Assembly: GCA_028583605.1 (NCBI GenBank)
Contig: CM053329.1
Span: forward strand, 17,028,080 to 17,092,079
Source: Dastarcus helophoroides
Lineage: Eukaryota; Arthropoda; Insecta; Coleoptera; Bothrideridae
Reading direction: 5' to 3'
Length of the DNA: 64,000 nucleotides
Shown here one piece after another: positions 33,121 through 42,891 of the stretch; the first letter of the stretch is position 1; each line of letters starts with the position of its first letter. A program made the translations under genes and the position numbers. Below the pieces are notes generated by a model. The model was not told where the DNA came from and did not search any database. It worked only from the letters and a program-made list of their open reading frames with translations.

Positions 33121-36100
33121 GACTTCAAAAAACTTAAAAGTTCGAGGTTACGTAGTGTCAAGGTCACGTGCAGATATGGTCTTGTATAATTAGGACCACG
33201 TGAGCCCAAGGTCATTAAGGTCGCGTATAATTAGGATCACGTGAGCCCAAGGTCATTTAAATTCAGGATTATGTCAGCGCAAGGTCGTGTGTGCTTAAGG
33301 CCACGTTAGCTCGAAATTACGAGAGTTTAAAAGCGCATAAACTCAAGGTGTTTGGAATTTCTTTAGAAAATGTTGACTTGTTTTAAGATTAAACATGTAA
33401 ACAATAGTTTTTCTTAACATTTCAAAATTTTACTTAAAAAAACTGAATAGTTCAAGGTTACATAGGATCAAAGTCATGTGCTTGCGTGAAATCAGGGTCA
33501 GTGCGCTCAAGGTCGTCTGAGTTTAAGATTACGTTAGTTTAAGGTCGCGTGTATTTAAGGTGATGTTAGCTCAAAATCAGGTAAATTCAAAATCGCCTAA
33601 ACCTAAGGTCACTTGAGGCCAAGGTCATGCTTGCTCGAAGTCACGTTAACTCAAGGTCACGTGTCACTAGCGATTAAGGTCACCTATCATATGAGCTAAA
33701 GATCACGTGTCATGTGAGATCAAGGTAACGTGTCATGTAATCCAAAGGTCACGTGTCATGTAAGTTCAAGGTCACGTGTCACGTGAGTTCAATGACACGT
33801 GTCACATGAGCTCAAGGTCACTGTGTACGATCGCGTGCTCTCAAGATAAATATCCAAGGTCACGTAAGCTCAAGGTCACTGTGCAGGGTCACGTGAGCGC
33901 AAGGTCACTGTGCGAGAGTTTAAAAACGCATAAACTCAAGGTGTTTCGAATTTCTTTAGAAAATTTTGACTTGTTTTAAGGTTAAACATGTAAACAATAG
34001 TTTTTTCTATCATTTCAAAATTTTACTATAAAAAAACTGAGCAGTTCAAGGTTACGTAGGGTCAAAGTCATGTGTAGACAAGCTCGCGTGAAATCAGGGT
34101 CACGTGAGCTCAAGGTCGTCTGAGTTTACGATTACGTTAGTTTAAGGTCGCGTGTATTTAAGGTGATGTTAGCTCAAAATCAGGTAAATTCAAAATCGCC
34201 TAAACCTAAGGTCACTTGAGGCCAAGGTCATGCTTGCTCGAAGTCACGTTAACTCAAGGTCACGTGTCACTTGCGTTTAAGCTCACAGATCATATGGGCT
34301 AAAGATCACGTATCATGTGAGTTCAAGGTTACGTGTCATGTAATCCAAAGGTCACGTGTTACGTAAGTTTAAGGTCACGTATCACGTGAGTTCAATGACA
34401 CGTGTCACATGAGCGCAAGGTCACTGTGTACAATCGCGTGTTCTCAAGATAAATATCCAAGGTCACGTAAGCTCAAGGTCACTGTGCAGGGTCACGCGAG
34501 CGCAAGGTCACTGTGCGAGAGTTTAAAAACGCATAAAGTCAAGGTGTTTCGAATTTCTTTAGAAAATTTTGACTTTTTTAAGATTAAACATGTAAACAAT
34601 ATTTTTTTTTAACATTTCAAAATTTTACTATAAAAAAACTGAGCAGTTCAAGGTTACGTAGGGTCAAACTCATGTGCAGACAAGCTTGCGTGAAATTAGG
34701 GTCATGTGAGCTCAAGGTCGTTTGAGTTTAAGATTATGTTAGTCTAAGGTCGCGTGTATTTAAGGTGATGTTAGCTCAAATTCAGGTAAATTCAGAATCG
34801 CCAAAACCTAAGGTCACTTGAGGCCAAGGTCATGCTTGCTCGAAGTCACGTTAACTCAAGGTCACGTGTCACCTGCGATTAAGCTCACATAACATATGGG
34901 CTAAAGATCACGTGTCACGTGAGTTCAAGGTCACGTGTCACATAAGTTCAAGGTCACGTGTCGCGTTATTTCAATATCACGTGCAAGGTCACTGTGTACG
35001 ATCGCGTGCTCTCAAGATAAATATCCAAGGTCGCGTAAGCTCAAGGACACTGTGCAGGGTCACGTGAGCGCAAGGTCACTGTGCGAGAGTTTAAAATCGC
35101 ATAAACTCAAGGTGTTTCGAATTTTTTTAGAAAATTTTGACTTGTTTTAAACTTAAACATGTAAACAATAGTTTTTCTTAACATTTCAAAATTTTACTAT
35201 AAAAAAACTGAGCAGTTCAAGGTTACGTAGGGTCAAAGTCATGTGTAGACAGGCTCGCGTGAAATCAGGGTCACGTGAGATCAAGGTCGTCTGAGTTTAA
35301 GATTACGTTAGTTTAAGGTCGCGTGTATTTAAGGTGGTGTTAGCGCAAAATCAAGTTAATTCAAAATCGCCTAAAGTTTAGGTCACTTGAGGAGAAGGCC
35401 ATGCTAGCTTGAAGACACGTAAACTCAAGGTCACGTGTCACTTGCGCTCAAGCTCACCTATCATATGAGCTAAAGATCACGTGTCATGTGAGTTCAAGGT
35501 AACGTGTCATGTAATCCAAAGGTCACGTGTCATGTAAGTTCAAGGTCACGTATCACGTGAGTTCAATGACACGTGTCACATGAGCTCAAGGTCACTGTGT
35601 ACGATCGCGTGCTCTCAAGATAAATATCCAAGGTCACGTAAGCTCAAGGTCACTGTGCAGGGTCACGTGAGCGCAAGGTCACTGTGCGAGAGTTTAAAAA
35701 CGCATAAACTCAAGGTGTTTCGAATTTCTTTAGAAAATTTTGACTTGTTTTAAGATTAAACATGTAAACAATAGTTTTTCTTAACATTTCAAAATTTTAC
35801 TATAAAAAAACTGAGCAGTTCAAGGTTACGTAGGGTCAAACTCATGTGCAGACAAGCTCGCGTGAAATTAGGGTCACGTGAGCTCAAGGTCGTCTGAGTT
35901 TAAGATTACGTTAGTTTAAGTTGTATTTAAGGTGATGTTAGCTCAAAATCAGGTAAATTCAAAATGACCTAAAGTTAAGGTCACTTGAGGCAAGGTCATG
36001 CTAGATCGGAATCACGTGAACTCAAAGTCACGTGTCACTTGCGTTTAAGCTCACAGATCATATGGGCTAAAGATCACGTGTCACGTGAGTTCAAGGTCAC

Positions 36101-36745
36101 GTGTCATGTAATCTAAAGGTCACGTGTCACGTAAGTTCAGGGTCACGTGTCACGTGAGTTAAATGTCACGTGAGGTAAATGTCACATGTCACATAAACTC
36201 AAGGTCACTGTGTACGATCACGAACTCTCAAGATAACTATCCATGAACGCGTAAGCTCAAGTTCACTATGCAGGGTCACGTGAGCGCAAGGTTACTGTGC
36301 AAGATCATGCGAACTCGGGACTATGTCAGCTCAAGGTTAGTGTCTAAGGTCACCTAGGGTCAAAGTCACTGTACAAGGTCGCGTAAGCTAAAGGTCACCG
36401 TGCAAGATCACGTGAGCGCAAGGTCACGTGAGCGCTAAGTCACGTGAATGCAACGTCACTGCATCGGCACGCGAGCTCAACGTCATGTCAGCTCAAGGTC
36501 ATTGTGCAAACTTAAATAAGATCAAGATCATTGCACAAGGTCACGCGCGTACAAGGTCACTGTCCAAAGGCCCATTAGCTCAAGGTCACTGTGCAAGGTC
36601 ACATGGGATCAAGGTCACTGCGCAAAGTCACATACGTTCAAGATCACCGTGCAAGGTTGTGTCAGCGCAAGGTCACTGTGCAAAGTCACATAGGCTCAAG
36701 ATCATGTCAGCTCAAGGTCATTCCCATTCAAGGTTACTGTGTGAA
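33120..36745 (+). repeat. AGGTCA/CACGTG satellite with a 600-bp higher-order unit
   Basis: The basic unit is about 20 bp, of the type caaggtcac followed by gtgagct or tgtgc. Higher-order copies are marked by gagagttt at 33321, 33914, 34517, 35085 and 35688, spacing 593, 603, 568 and 603 bp, each with the conserved AT-rich insert cgaatttctttagaaaattt. By eye, 33914-34516 has about nine exact AGGTCA and several CACGTG. TCAAGGTCA matches the monomer site of NR5A/FTZ-F1-type nuclear receptors (YCAAGGYCR) and CACGTG is a bHLH E-box. The frames at 33776, 34409 and 34935 are the same repeat read three times. Confidence 0.92.
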
Positions 36746-36767
36746 ATTCACTTCACACAGTAACCTT
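36730..36767. repeat. Perfect 16-bp palindrome at the orientation switch
   Basis: aaggttactgtgtgaa (36730-36745) is the exact inverse of ttcacacagtaacctt (36752-36767), with the 6-bp spacer attcac. Units left of it read caaggtcac and units right of it read gtgaccttg. Confidence 0.93.
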
Positions 36768-37150
36768 AAACGTATGTGAACTTGCGTAGTGACCTTGACC
36801 CTATGTAACTTTGCACAATGACCTTGAGATAACGTGACCTTGCACAGTGACCTTGAGCTGACATGACCTCGAGCTCGCGTGACGCTGCAGCGACCTTGCG
36901 CTAACGTGAACTTTCACGGTGAACTTGATCTTACGCGACCTTGCACAGTGACCTTGACTTTAAGTAACCTTGCACAGTGACCTAGAGTTGACATGGTAAC
37001 GAGTTCGCGTGACCTTTCACAGTGAACCTTAAATTCACAAGAATTCAAAATCATCTGAGTTCAAGATCATGTGAGCTCTAGAACATGTGATAGAGTCACG
37101 TGGGTTCAAAGTCACGTGATTTTGAAAACACAGGACCTTAAGGTCATGTA
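36752..37150 (-). repeat. AGGTCA satellite, inverted segment
   Basis: The units read gtgaccttgcac and gaccttgagctgacatgacc on plus, that is, the satellite in opposite orientation, out to about 37030. A short plus-oriented remainder (agatcatgtgagct, gtcacgtgggttc) follows. Confidence 0.85.
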
Positions 37151-38012
37151 AGTTGAAGCTAATTTCTGGTAATTTTAAGGTTTTATCTTCACAAAATTTC
37201 GACTTTAAACTCGTTACCCAAAAAAATTGGAAAGTTAGTGTAAACTTTTTTTAAAAGTTTCTCGAACCTTCGACTTAAGTATCGAATATAAAATTTTACT
37301 TCATCAATTCGAATATTATCTGGAAATGTTTCTGGAAAAATCAGAAATTCCAAATTTAAACCTAATACAGTCATCTTTCTTTTTCTTCCAAAAATTCAAA
37401 GTTTAAATGAAATTGAGATTTCAAAAATTCAAACTGCAGTCTTAAATGAAAATGTTCTAAAAATATACTCCCCGAAACTTCGACATTTTCTGAAAATTTT
37501 CTTCAAAGGTCAAGTTTACATTCAAACCTTAACTTTGCTCTGTAAATATCATATTAGGCTCAATTTTTTTGGAATTTTCCCAAATTTTTCCCTTTTTTAA
37601 TTTCAGTTTTAAAAAATGTATAAATGTTTTCCATAACAACATTTTTCCTTGAACTTAAAATTTCTTTCCAGATTTTAGTGTTAAACTTAAAATGTTTCAG
37701 TGTTAAACTTGAAATATTAGGCTCATTTTTTTTGGATTTCCCCAAATTTTTTCCCTTTTTTAATTTCAATATTTAAAAAATTTATAAGTGTTTTCCATAG
37801 CAACATTTTTCCTTGAAACTTGAACATTTGTTTCCAGATTTCAGTGTTAAACCTGAAATGTTTCAGTGTTAAACTTGAAATCTGTATTACTTTTCTTTGC
37901 CTTAAAACTTGAAATAACTACTTTATTTGACATTTTTCTGATAAATGTTTACTTTAAGAGCAATATTTTAGTTCTTAGAATTACTGAAATTCCCAAATTA
38001 TTTTAATAATAT
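37150..38012. repeat. AT-rich DNA with a 174-bp tandem duplication
   Basis: ttaggctcaattttttt at about 37555 and ttaggctcatttttttt at about 37729 begin two copies that share cccaaatttttccctttttt, ttttccata(a/g)caac and tttcagtgttaaac. Nothing else is recognised. Confidence 0.6.
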
Positions 38013-38828
38013 ACAGGGTGAACCAAATTTGATTTCCACTATGGGGATCTAATAAACTATTAGAGATACAAGGAAGTTTAAATAGGCAAAGTAGTGCAGA
38101 ATTTAATACCTAATATTATTCCGCTGAGAAAACAATTAAATTTTAATTCGTCTTGGTTTTATTTAGAAAAAACTGAAAATCGCCATTTTTAAAAATCAGC
38201 TGTAACTTGTTTATTTGAAGTCCGATTAAAAAAATTCAAAAAATGTAATCAGTTGTTTTTTGAGGCCTTTTAATTGGTGCACGTTTATTTTTTCTAAATT
38301 TAATTGCTTCCAAAAAAATTATGTCAACTTTGTTATTTCTTATGCACGCCATATTGGATTTTATCATTTTCGAATTTTGCATGTTTTCCTGATTAATTTC
38401 ATACGACATACATATACGACATGCCATACTTCAAATGTGTTAAACTGGGTTAAATAAAACTAATTTTCTATTTTTAAACAAAAAAATTATACTAGGCGAT
38501 GCGACAGTTAATAATAAAAATGCAGTACCCAATAAATAGTTGAATTTAGGAAACATTAATGTACACCAATGAAAAGGCCTCAAAAGCAACTGATCACATT
38601 TTTTAAATTTTTTAATCGGACTTCAAATAAACAAGTTACAGCTGATTTTAAAAAATGTCGATTTTCAGTTTTTTCTAAATAAAATCAAGAAGAATTGGAA
38701 TTCAATTGTTTTCTCAGCGGAATAATATTAGGTAATAAATTCTGCACTACTTTGCTCATTTAAGCTTCCTTGTATCTCTGATGGTTTACGAGATCCCTGT
38801 AGTGGAAATCAAATTTGGTTCAACCTGT
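38013..38828. mobile_element. Non-autonomous DNA element with about 240-bp terminal inverted repeats
   Basis: Left end ACAGGGTGAACCAAATTTG (38013) and right end CAAATTTGGTTCAACCTGT (38828) are inverse copies. The similarity continues inward through gatttccacta, ccttgtatctc, cctaatattattccgctgag, gtaacttgttta and gaggcctttt. AT-rich bases (tat/ata) flank both ends. The centre (38260-38570) carries no transposase; the 63-65-residue frames on both strands are unlikely genes. ACAGGGTG-type ends are common in insect MITEs. Confidence 0.85.
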
Positions 38829-38829
38829 A

Positions 38830-39949
38830 TATATTTTTTAAATAATTACATTAATAACCATATTCTTAATTTTAAAAAAAACTTGAGTTTGAAAGCATCT
38901 GTTCAGAAATTTCGCGTTTGAATTTCAAATTTAATCAAACTGGAATTTCCCATAATTTTAAAAGTTCAACTTTAAAATCGGGGGTAGCTTTTAAAGACGT
39001 GTATTTTTTTCGAAATATTAACGTTAGTCGTGAAATTCCTGAATAGTTCGAGTTAAAAGAACAAAAATAAAAATATCATCAAAGTATTTTATTTTTAAAC
39101 TCGAACATTCATGATATAAAATGGCAAAATCTTTTATCTCAATTTTTTTTGCTTATAAATCGCCCGAGCTGAAAAAATTCGACAACGGCAGGTAAAGTTT
39201 GCAAAATTAAAATTTTTTAATGAAGTTTGGGCTTTTAAACTTCGTAACCACTTGACGTAATTAAAGTCTCATTGAAAAATAAGACACGAAGTTCTCTCTC
39301 AATTTCATTTACTCGGCCAAATTTAAAAATTCTCCCTTTTATTTAGGGCTGGCGAACTCGAACGTGTTGCATTAAAGTGAGTGGGTGAGGTGAAAAGAAA
39401 TTTCGTAAAGTTATTATTACATAACTCGGCGTTTCATTCATGTAAATGTGGCTTAGTTCAGAAAGCTTTTGAAGCACTTGAACAAATTAGATAAGATTTT
39501 TTATGTTTACGTAATAACATTAAATTCGGGAAGTTTCAGGAGATTTAGTTAATTATTACCACGCTGAAACGAATAGTAAAAAATTGGTAGACAAAAAAAA
39601 TGCTTGCGATTAATAAACAAGTTAAAAAAGTGCTTTTCCTATAGATTTTCTTTAAATTTCTGTCAGATGTTGCTAACAGTGTTGCCCAACTTCCTGCAAA
39701 TAAGCCCAAAAGTTGATAAAAATGAAATTCGACATCGTATTTTATTGTTAGGTTTTGGAGAAGGCAAAGTTGATAAAATATTAAAATTTGTAGATTTTAT
39801 AAACCATCTGGACAAAATCTGCTTTTTACTTTGTTGCTTGTTTTATCTCATATTACATCCTGAAAAAGTGTTAGTCTTAATACATCTATCAACGGTGCAA
39901 GAACTTCAATTCCATGCCATTGTTAAGCAAAAATTACCAAAATATCACC
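38830..39949. other. Upstream region of the 39950 gene
   Basis: Sequence complexity rises from about 39240. No promoter element is convincing. A 128-residue frame (39604-39990) overlaps the start of the real gene in another frame and has no family signature, so it is treated as fortuitous. Confidence 0.4.
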
Positions 39950-40214
39950 ATGGATTACCTAGGCTATGTGCTAGCTCAGTTAAACGATGATTTACCAGCC
40001 GTAATGTTAGTTTATGTGGCAAACGCGACAGTTTTCTACGGGGACTGTTTAAAAGTTGAATTTGACATTATCAAAGAAATTCTTGAATGGGAAAATGGAC
40101 TGAACATCTTTTTCGTTCACCCAGTTTCAGGCGAAAATGTCATCACCATGACGTTCGACGATAATGACAAAAAGAATGAATTTCATCGAGCCGTTAAGGG
40201 CATCAATATTCCAG
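39950..40214 (+). CDS. Exon 1 of a small protein of unknown function (107 residues in total)
   Basis: The start ATG sits in a strong context (atcaccATGG); an upstream in-frame ATG 12 codons earlier has a poor context. Exon 1 encodes MDYLGYVLAQLNDDLPAVML through TMTFDDNDKKNEFHRAVKGI and INIP. There is no signal peptide. The reading is mixed and non-repetitive, unlike surrounding frames. The pattern of short beta-like stretches followed by DDNDKKNEFHRAVKGI resembles the end of a PH-like fold, but this is only a guess. The frame runs into a stop 3 codons beyond a donor CCAG|GTAAAA, so splicing is needed to reach exon 2. A polyadenylation signal AATAAA is at 40487-40492. Confidence 0.72.
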
Positions 40215-40269
40215 GTAAAAGATAAGAAAACTCGAACAATAGTTTTTTTGACAGTTGTTTCATTTTTAG
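40215..40269 (+). other. 55-nt intron of the 39950 gene
   Basis: GTAAAA at the 5' end, a pyrimidine-rich tract (tttttttgacagttgtttcattttt) broken here by a minor ag, and TAG at the 3' end. The length matches the other intron found at 49071-49017. Confidence 0.7.
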
Positions 40270-40328
40270 TGACTTCAATGGCTCAAGGTCCACTACCCCA
40301 GGCTCATCATCCCCATAGAACGGGATAG
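40270..40328 (+). CDS. Exon 2 of the 39950 gene
   Basis: Joined in phase 1, the reading continues VTSMAQGPLPQAHHPHRTG and ends with TAG at 40326-40328. The join makes a complete 107-residue protein with a short Pro/His-rich tail. The tail is low in complexity, so the assignment rests on the splice signals and frame fit. Confidence 0.65.
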
Positions 40329-40960
40329 AAATGCATCGATTAAAAAAATATTTTTTAAAACTACGTGAGTGTCATTTTTAATATATGTATGTGTTCTTTA
40401 TAATTATTATACATTTTACAATACTCCACAGAGAGCATAAATTACTAGAAGTCTATTTAATTTTTATTCTTAATATACCCTAGATGAATAAATTTCGAAT
40501 TGAAGAATGTTCTGTAAAACGAAAGTTTACGACTAAAGTTATATATAAAACAGGATCGCCTTTTTACTTTTTTCTTCTTTTATTTTTTTACATTTTTATG
40601 AAATGTATATAAGCATATAATATGATATTTAAAATTTCGCAATGACATTTCTAGATTAAAATCGAAATAAATTTGATTTTTAATTTATTCTTAAGGATTC
40701 AAATTTAAGAAAAAATTAAAGTTATTAACATTTCCGATGATGCAGTAATGCGAAACCTGGTCCGGTGTTAGCAAATATTTGTTAAAACATTCTGCAATTT
40801 TTACTATCTTTTGCTTTCGATTGTTAATAAAGATTAATAGTTATGAAGAAATTAAAGAGTTATTACATTTGTGAAATTGTTGAAACTTTTTCACAACTTT
40901 AACATTTTCAACATTTCAGCTTTCCAAAATTATTATTTTTTTAATTTCTGGAGATCCTGT
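40329..40960. other. 3' flank, with a hammerhead-like relic
   Basis: The presumed 3' UTR runs to about 40510. At 40734-40767 lies CCGATGA, helix II GC/GC, GAAA and ACC/GGT, the core of the 52-53 kb palindrome family with core U4 changed to C and the cleavage H replaced by G. The typical tail ttagcaaatatttg follows. The opposite arm is missing. Confidence 0.6.
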
Positions 40961-42190
40961 AATTTTAATCTTAAAACGACATATTTTTCAAAAATTCGAA
41001 TCCCTAGGTTTTTTTTGCAGAAATTCCAGGTTTTAATCATAAAAATTCTTTGTAGAAAATTTTGAGTTTCCAAATTTTCGATTTTATACAAATTTTGTCT
41101 TTCATTTCTCCTTTTTTTTGAATCCTTGGAATTTTTCTTCGGTCTCTTCTTTTTTTCAAAATAGAGAGTTCAAAAGTTCTACTTCTATAATGTTTCTCCA
41201 AATTTCGATTTTTTCAATATTTAAATTTATTTCAAAATTTCGATTTTTTTTCAAAATTGCGATTTTTTAAAAATAACAATTTTTTAAAAATTTCGATCTT
41301 TTAAAAAAATTTCGATTTTTTAAAAAAATTTCGATTTTTTTCAAAATTTTAATTTTCCCAAATTTTGATTTTTTTCTCAAAATTTCGATTTTTTGTCAGA
41401 ATCTTGGTTTTTCTTACTTTTTCACAATGATCACATTTGAAATAACGATTTCTTAAAATTTCAGCTTTTCAAATTTAGCTTTTCAGCTTGAGTTTTAATA
41501 AATTCTGAATTTTGTTTTGTTCTGAGTTTGTTGATATTAAAATTTTGACATTTTTCCAAAAATTAAAGTTGAGATTCCAAAGTTTTCTTAAATCTTAAAA
41601 CGACATATTCGGATCCCTAGGTTTTTTTTGCCGAAATTCCAGGTTTCAATCGTAAAAATTCTTTGTCGAAAATTTTGACTTTCCAAATTTTCGATTTTAT
41701 ACAGATTTTGTCTTTCATTTCTCCTTTTTTTTGAATCCTTGAAATTTTTCTTCGGTCTCTTCTTTTTTTCAAAATGGAGAGTTCAAAAGTTCTACTTCTA
41801 TAATGTTTCTCCAAATTTCAATTTTTTCAATATTTAATTTTTTTTTCAAAATTTCGATTTTTTAAAAATAACAATTTTTTAAAAATTTCGATCTTTTAAA
41901 AAAATTTCGATTTTTTAAAAAAATTTAGATTTTTTAAAAAAATTTCGATTTTTTTCAAAATTTTAATTTTCCCAAATTTTGATTTTTTTCTCAAAATTTC
42001 GATTTTTTTGTCAGAATCTTGGTTTTTCTTACTTTTTCACAATGATCACTTTTGAAATAACGATTTCTTAAAATTTCAGCTTTTCAAATTTAGCTTTTCA
42101 GCTTGAGTTTTAATAAATTCTGAATTTTGTTTTGTTCTGAGTTTGTTGATATTAAAATTTTGACATTTTTCCAAAAATTGAAGTTGAGAT
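40960..42190. repeat. Direct duplication, about 613 bp
   Basis: ttcggtctcttc at 41138 and 41751 marks two near-identical units running about 40965-41577 and 41578-42190. Each includes gagagttcaaaagttctac and a run of cgatttttt(t/a)aaaa words. The second unit has one extra short internal repeat. No gene is present. Confidence 0.85.
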
Positions 42191-42389
42191 TACAAAGTTT
42201 TCTAATTTCAGGATGGATTGAAATTATTTTAAAAATTTTCCCCTTTTTTCAAATTGGTAATTTATTTTTTTTCAAAATTTCAACTTTGAAGTTTTTTTTT
42301 ATTTTAACTTTTTTGACTATTTTAAAGGTTTTGGAAAATCTCATCTCTTTTTTAATAGAGTTTAAAATGTCGACTTTTTTAAAACTGTG

Positions 42390-42891
42390 ACTCAAAATTG
42401 CGACTTTCAAAATTCAGCAACAACAGTGATTTTTTTTTAATTGTTCTTTATTTGAAATTTTAGAACTTCTATAAAGTTGTGTACCTTTTTTTTGAAATTT
42501 TTAATTTTTTTCAATCATGCTTCTTTGCACTGCTGACAAGCTCAAATGAGAGCGAAACATCGATGTCCAGTGCTACAACCTTTTTTATGTATTTTTTATA
42601 TTTTCATAATTTATCAAAAAAACCAAATTTTTTCGTATCCAATTTTGGCCTTCTATTTTTAATTTTTTCCTATTCTATGTAAAATAAAGTAACCAATTAT
42701 TATGTCAACTGTCATGAGGTAACGTTTTAAATAAATTTAAATAGCACGTAGTCATTTTTCAAATGCTGTTTTCCAATATTGTCAGCAAGCAAGAAAATAT
42801 TTAAATATTTCCAAACTGGGCCTAAGAAATATTAAATAAAATTAATAAACGTGATGTTTCCGATCAATAAGAGTTCACCATGAAGAATAAA
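42390..42891 (+). repeat. Hammerhead-bearing repeat, copy 2 (empty site)
   Basis: It aligns with 23390-24030 and carries the uninterrupted target CCTATTCTATGT at 42669-42680. It continues through aaatatttccaaactgggcc into taaataaaattaataaacg and gagttcaccatgaagaataa, after which the heptamer array starts. Confidence 0.8.
42527..42573 (+). ncRNA. Type I hammerhead, core-mutated copy
   Basis: Helix I GCACTG (42527-42532) and CAGTGC (42568-42573), helix II GCTC/GAGC and helix III ACA/TGT are all intact, with loop tcga instead of ccga. The core reads CTGACAA (42533-42539): the invariant G8 is A at 42538. G8 acts in catalysis in hammerheads, so this copy should be inactive or very slow. Confidence 0.8.

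Noticed and set aside
33120..37150. CRISPR-like array from the regular caaggtcac units
   Set aside because: There are no unique spacers of constant length, the units mutate freely, and the host is a eukaryote.
39604..39990. 128-residue plus frame overlapping the 39950 gene
   Set aside because: Different frame, no family signal, AT-driven composition and a poor start context.
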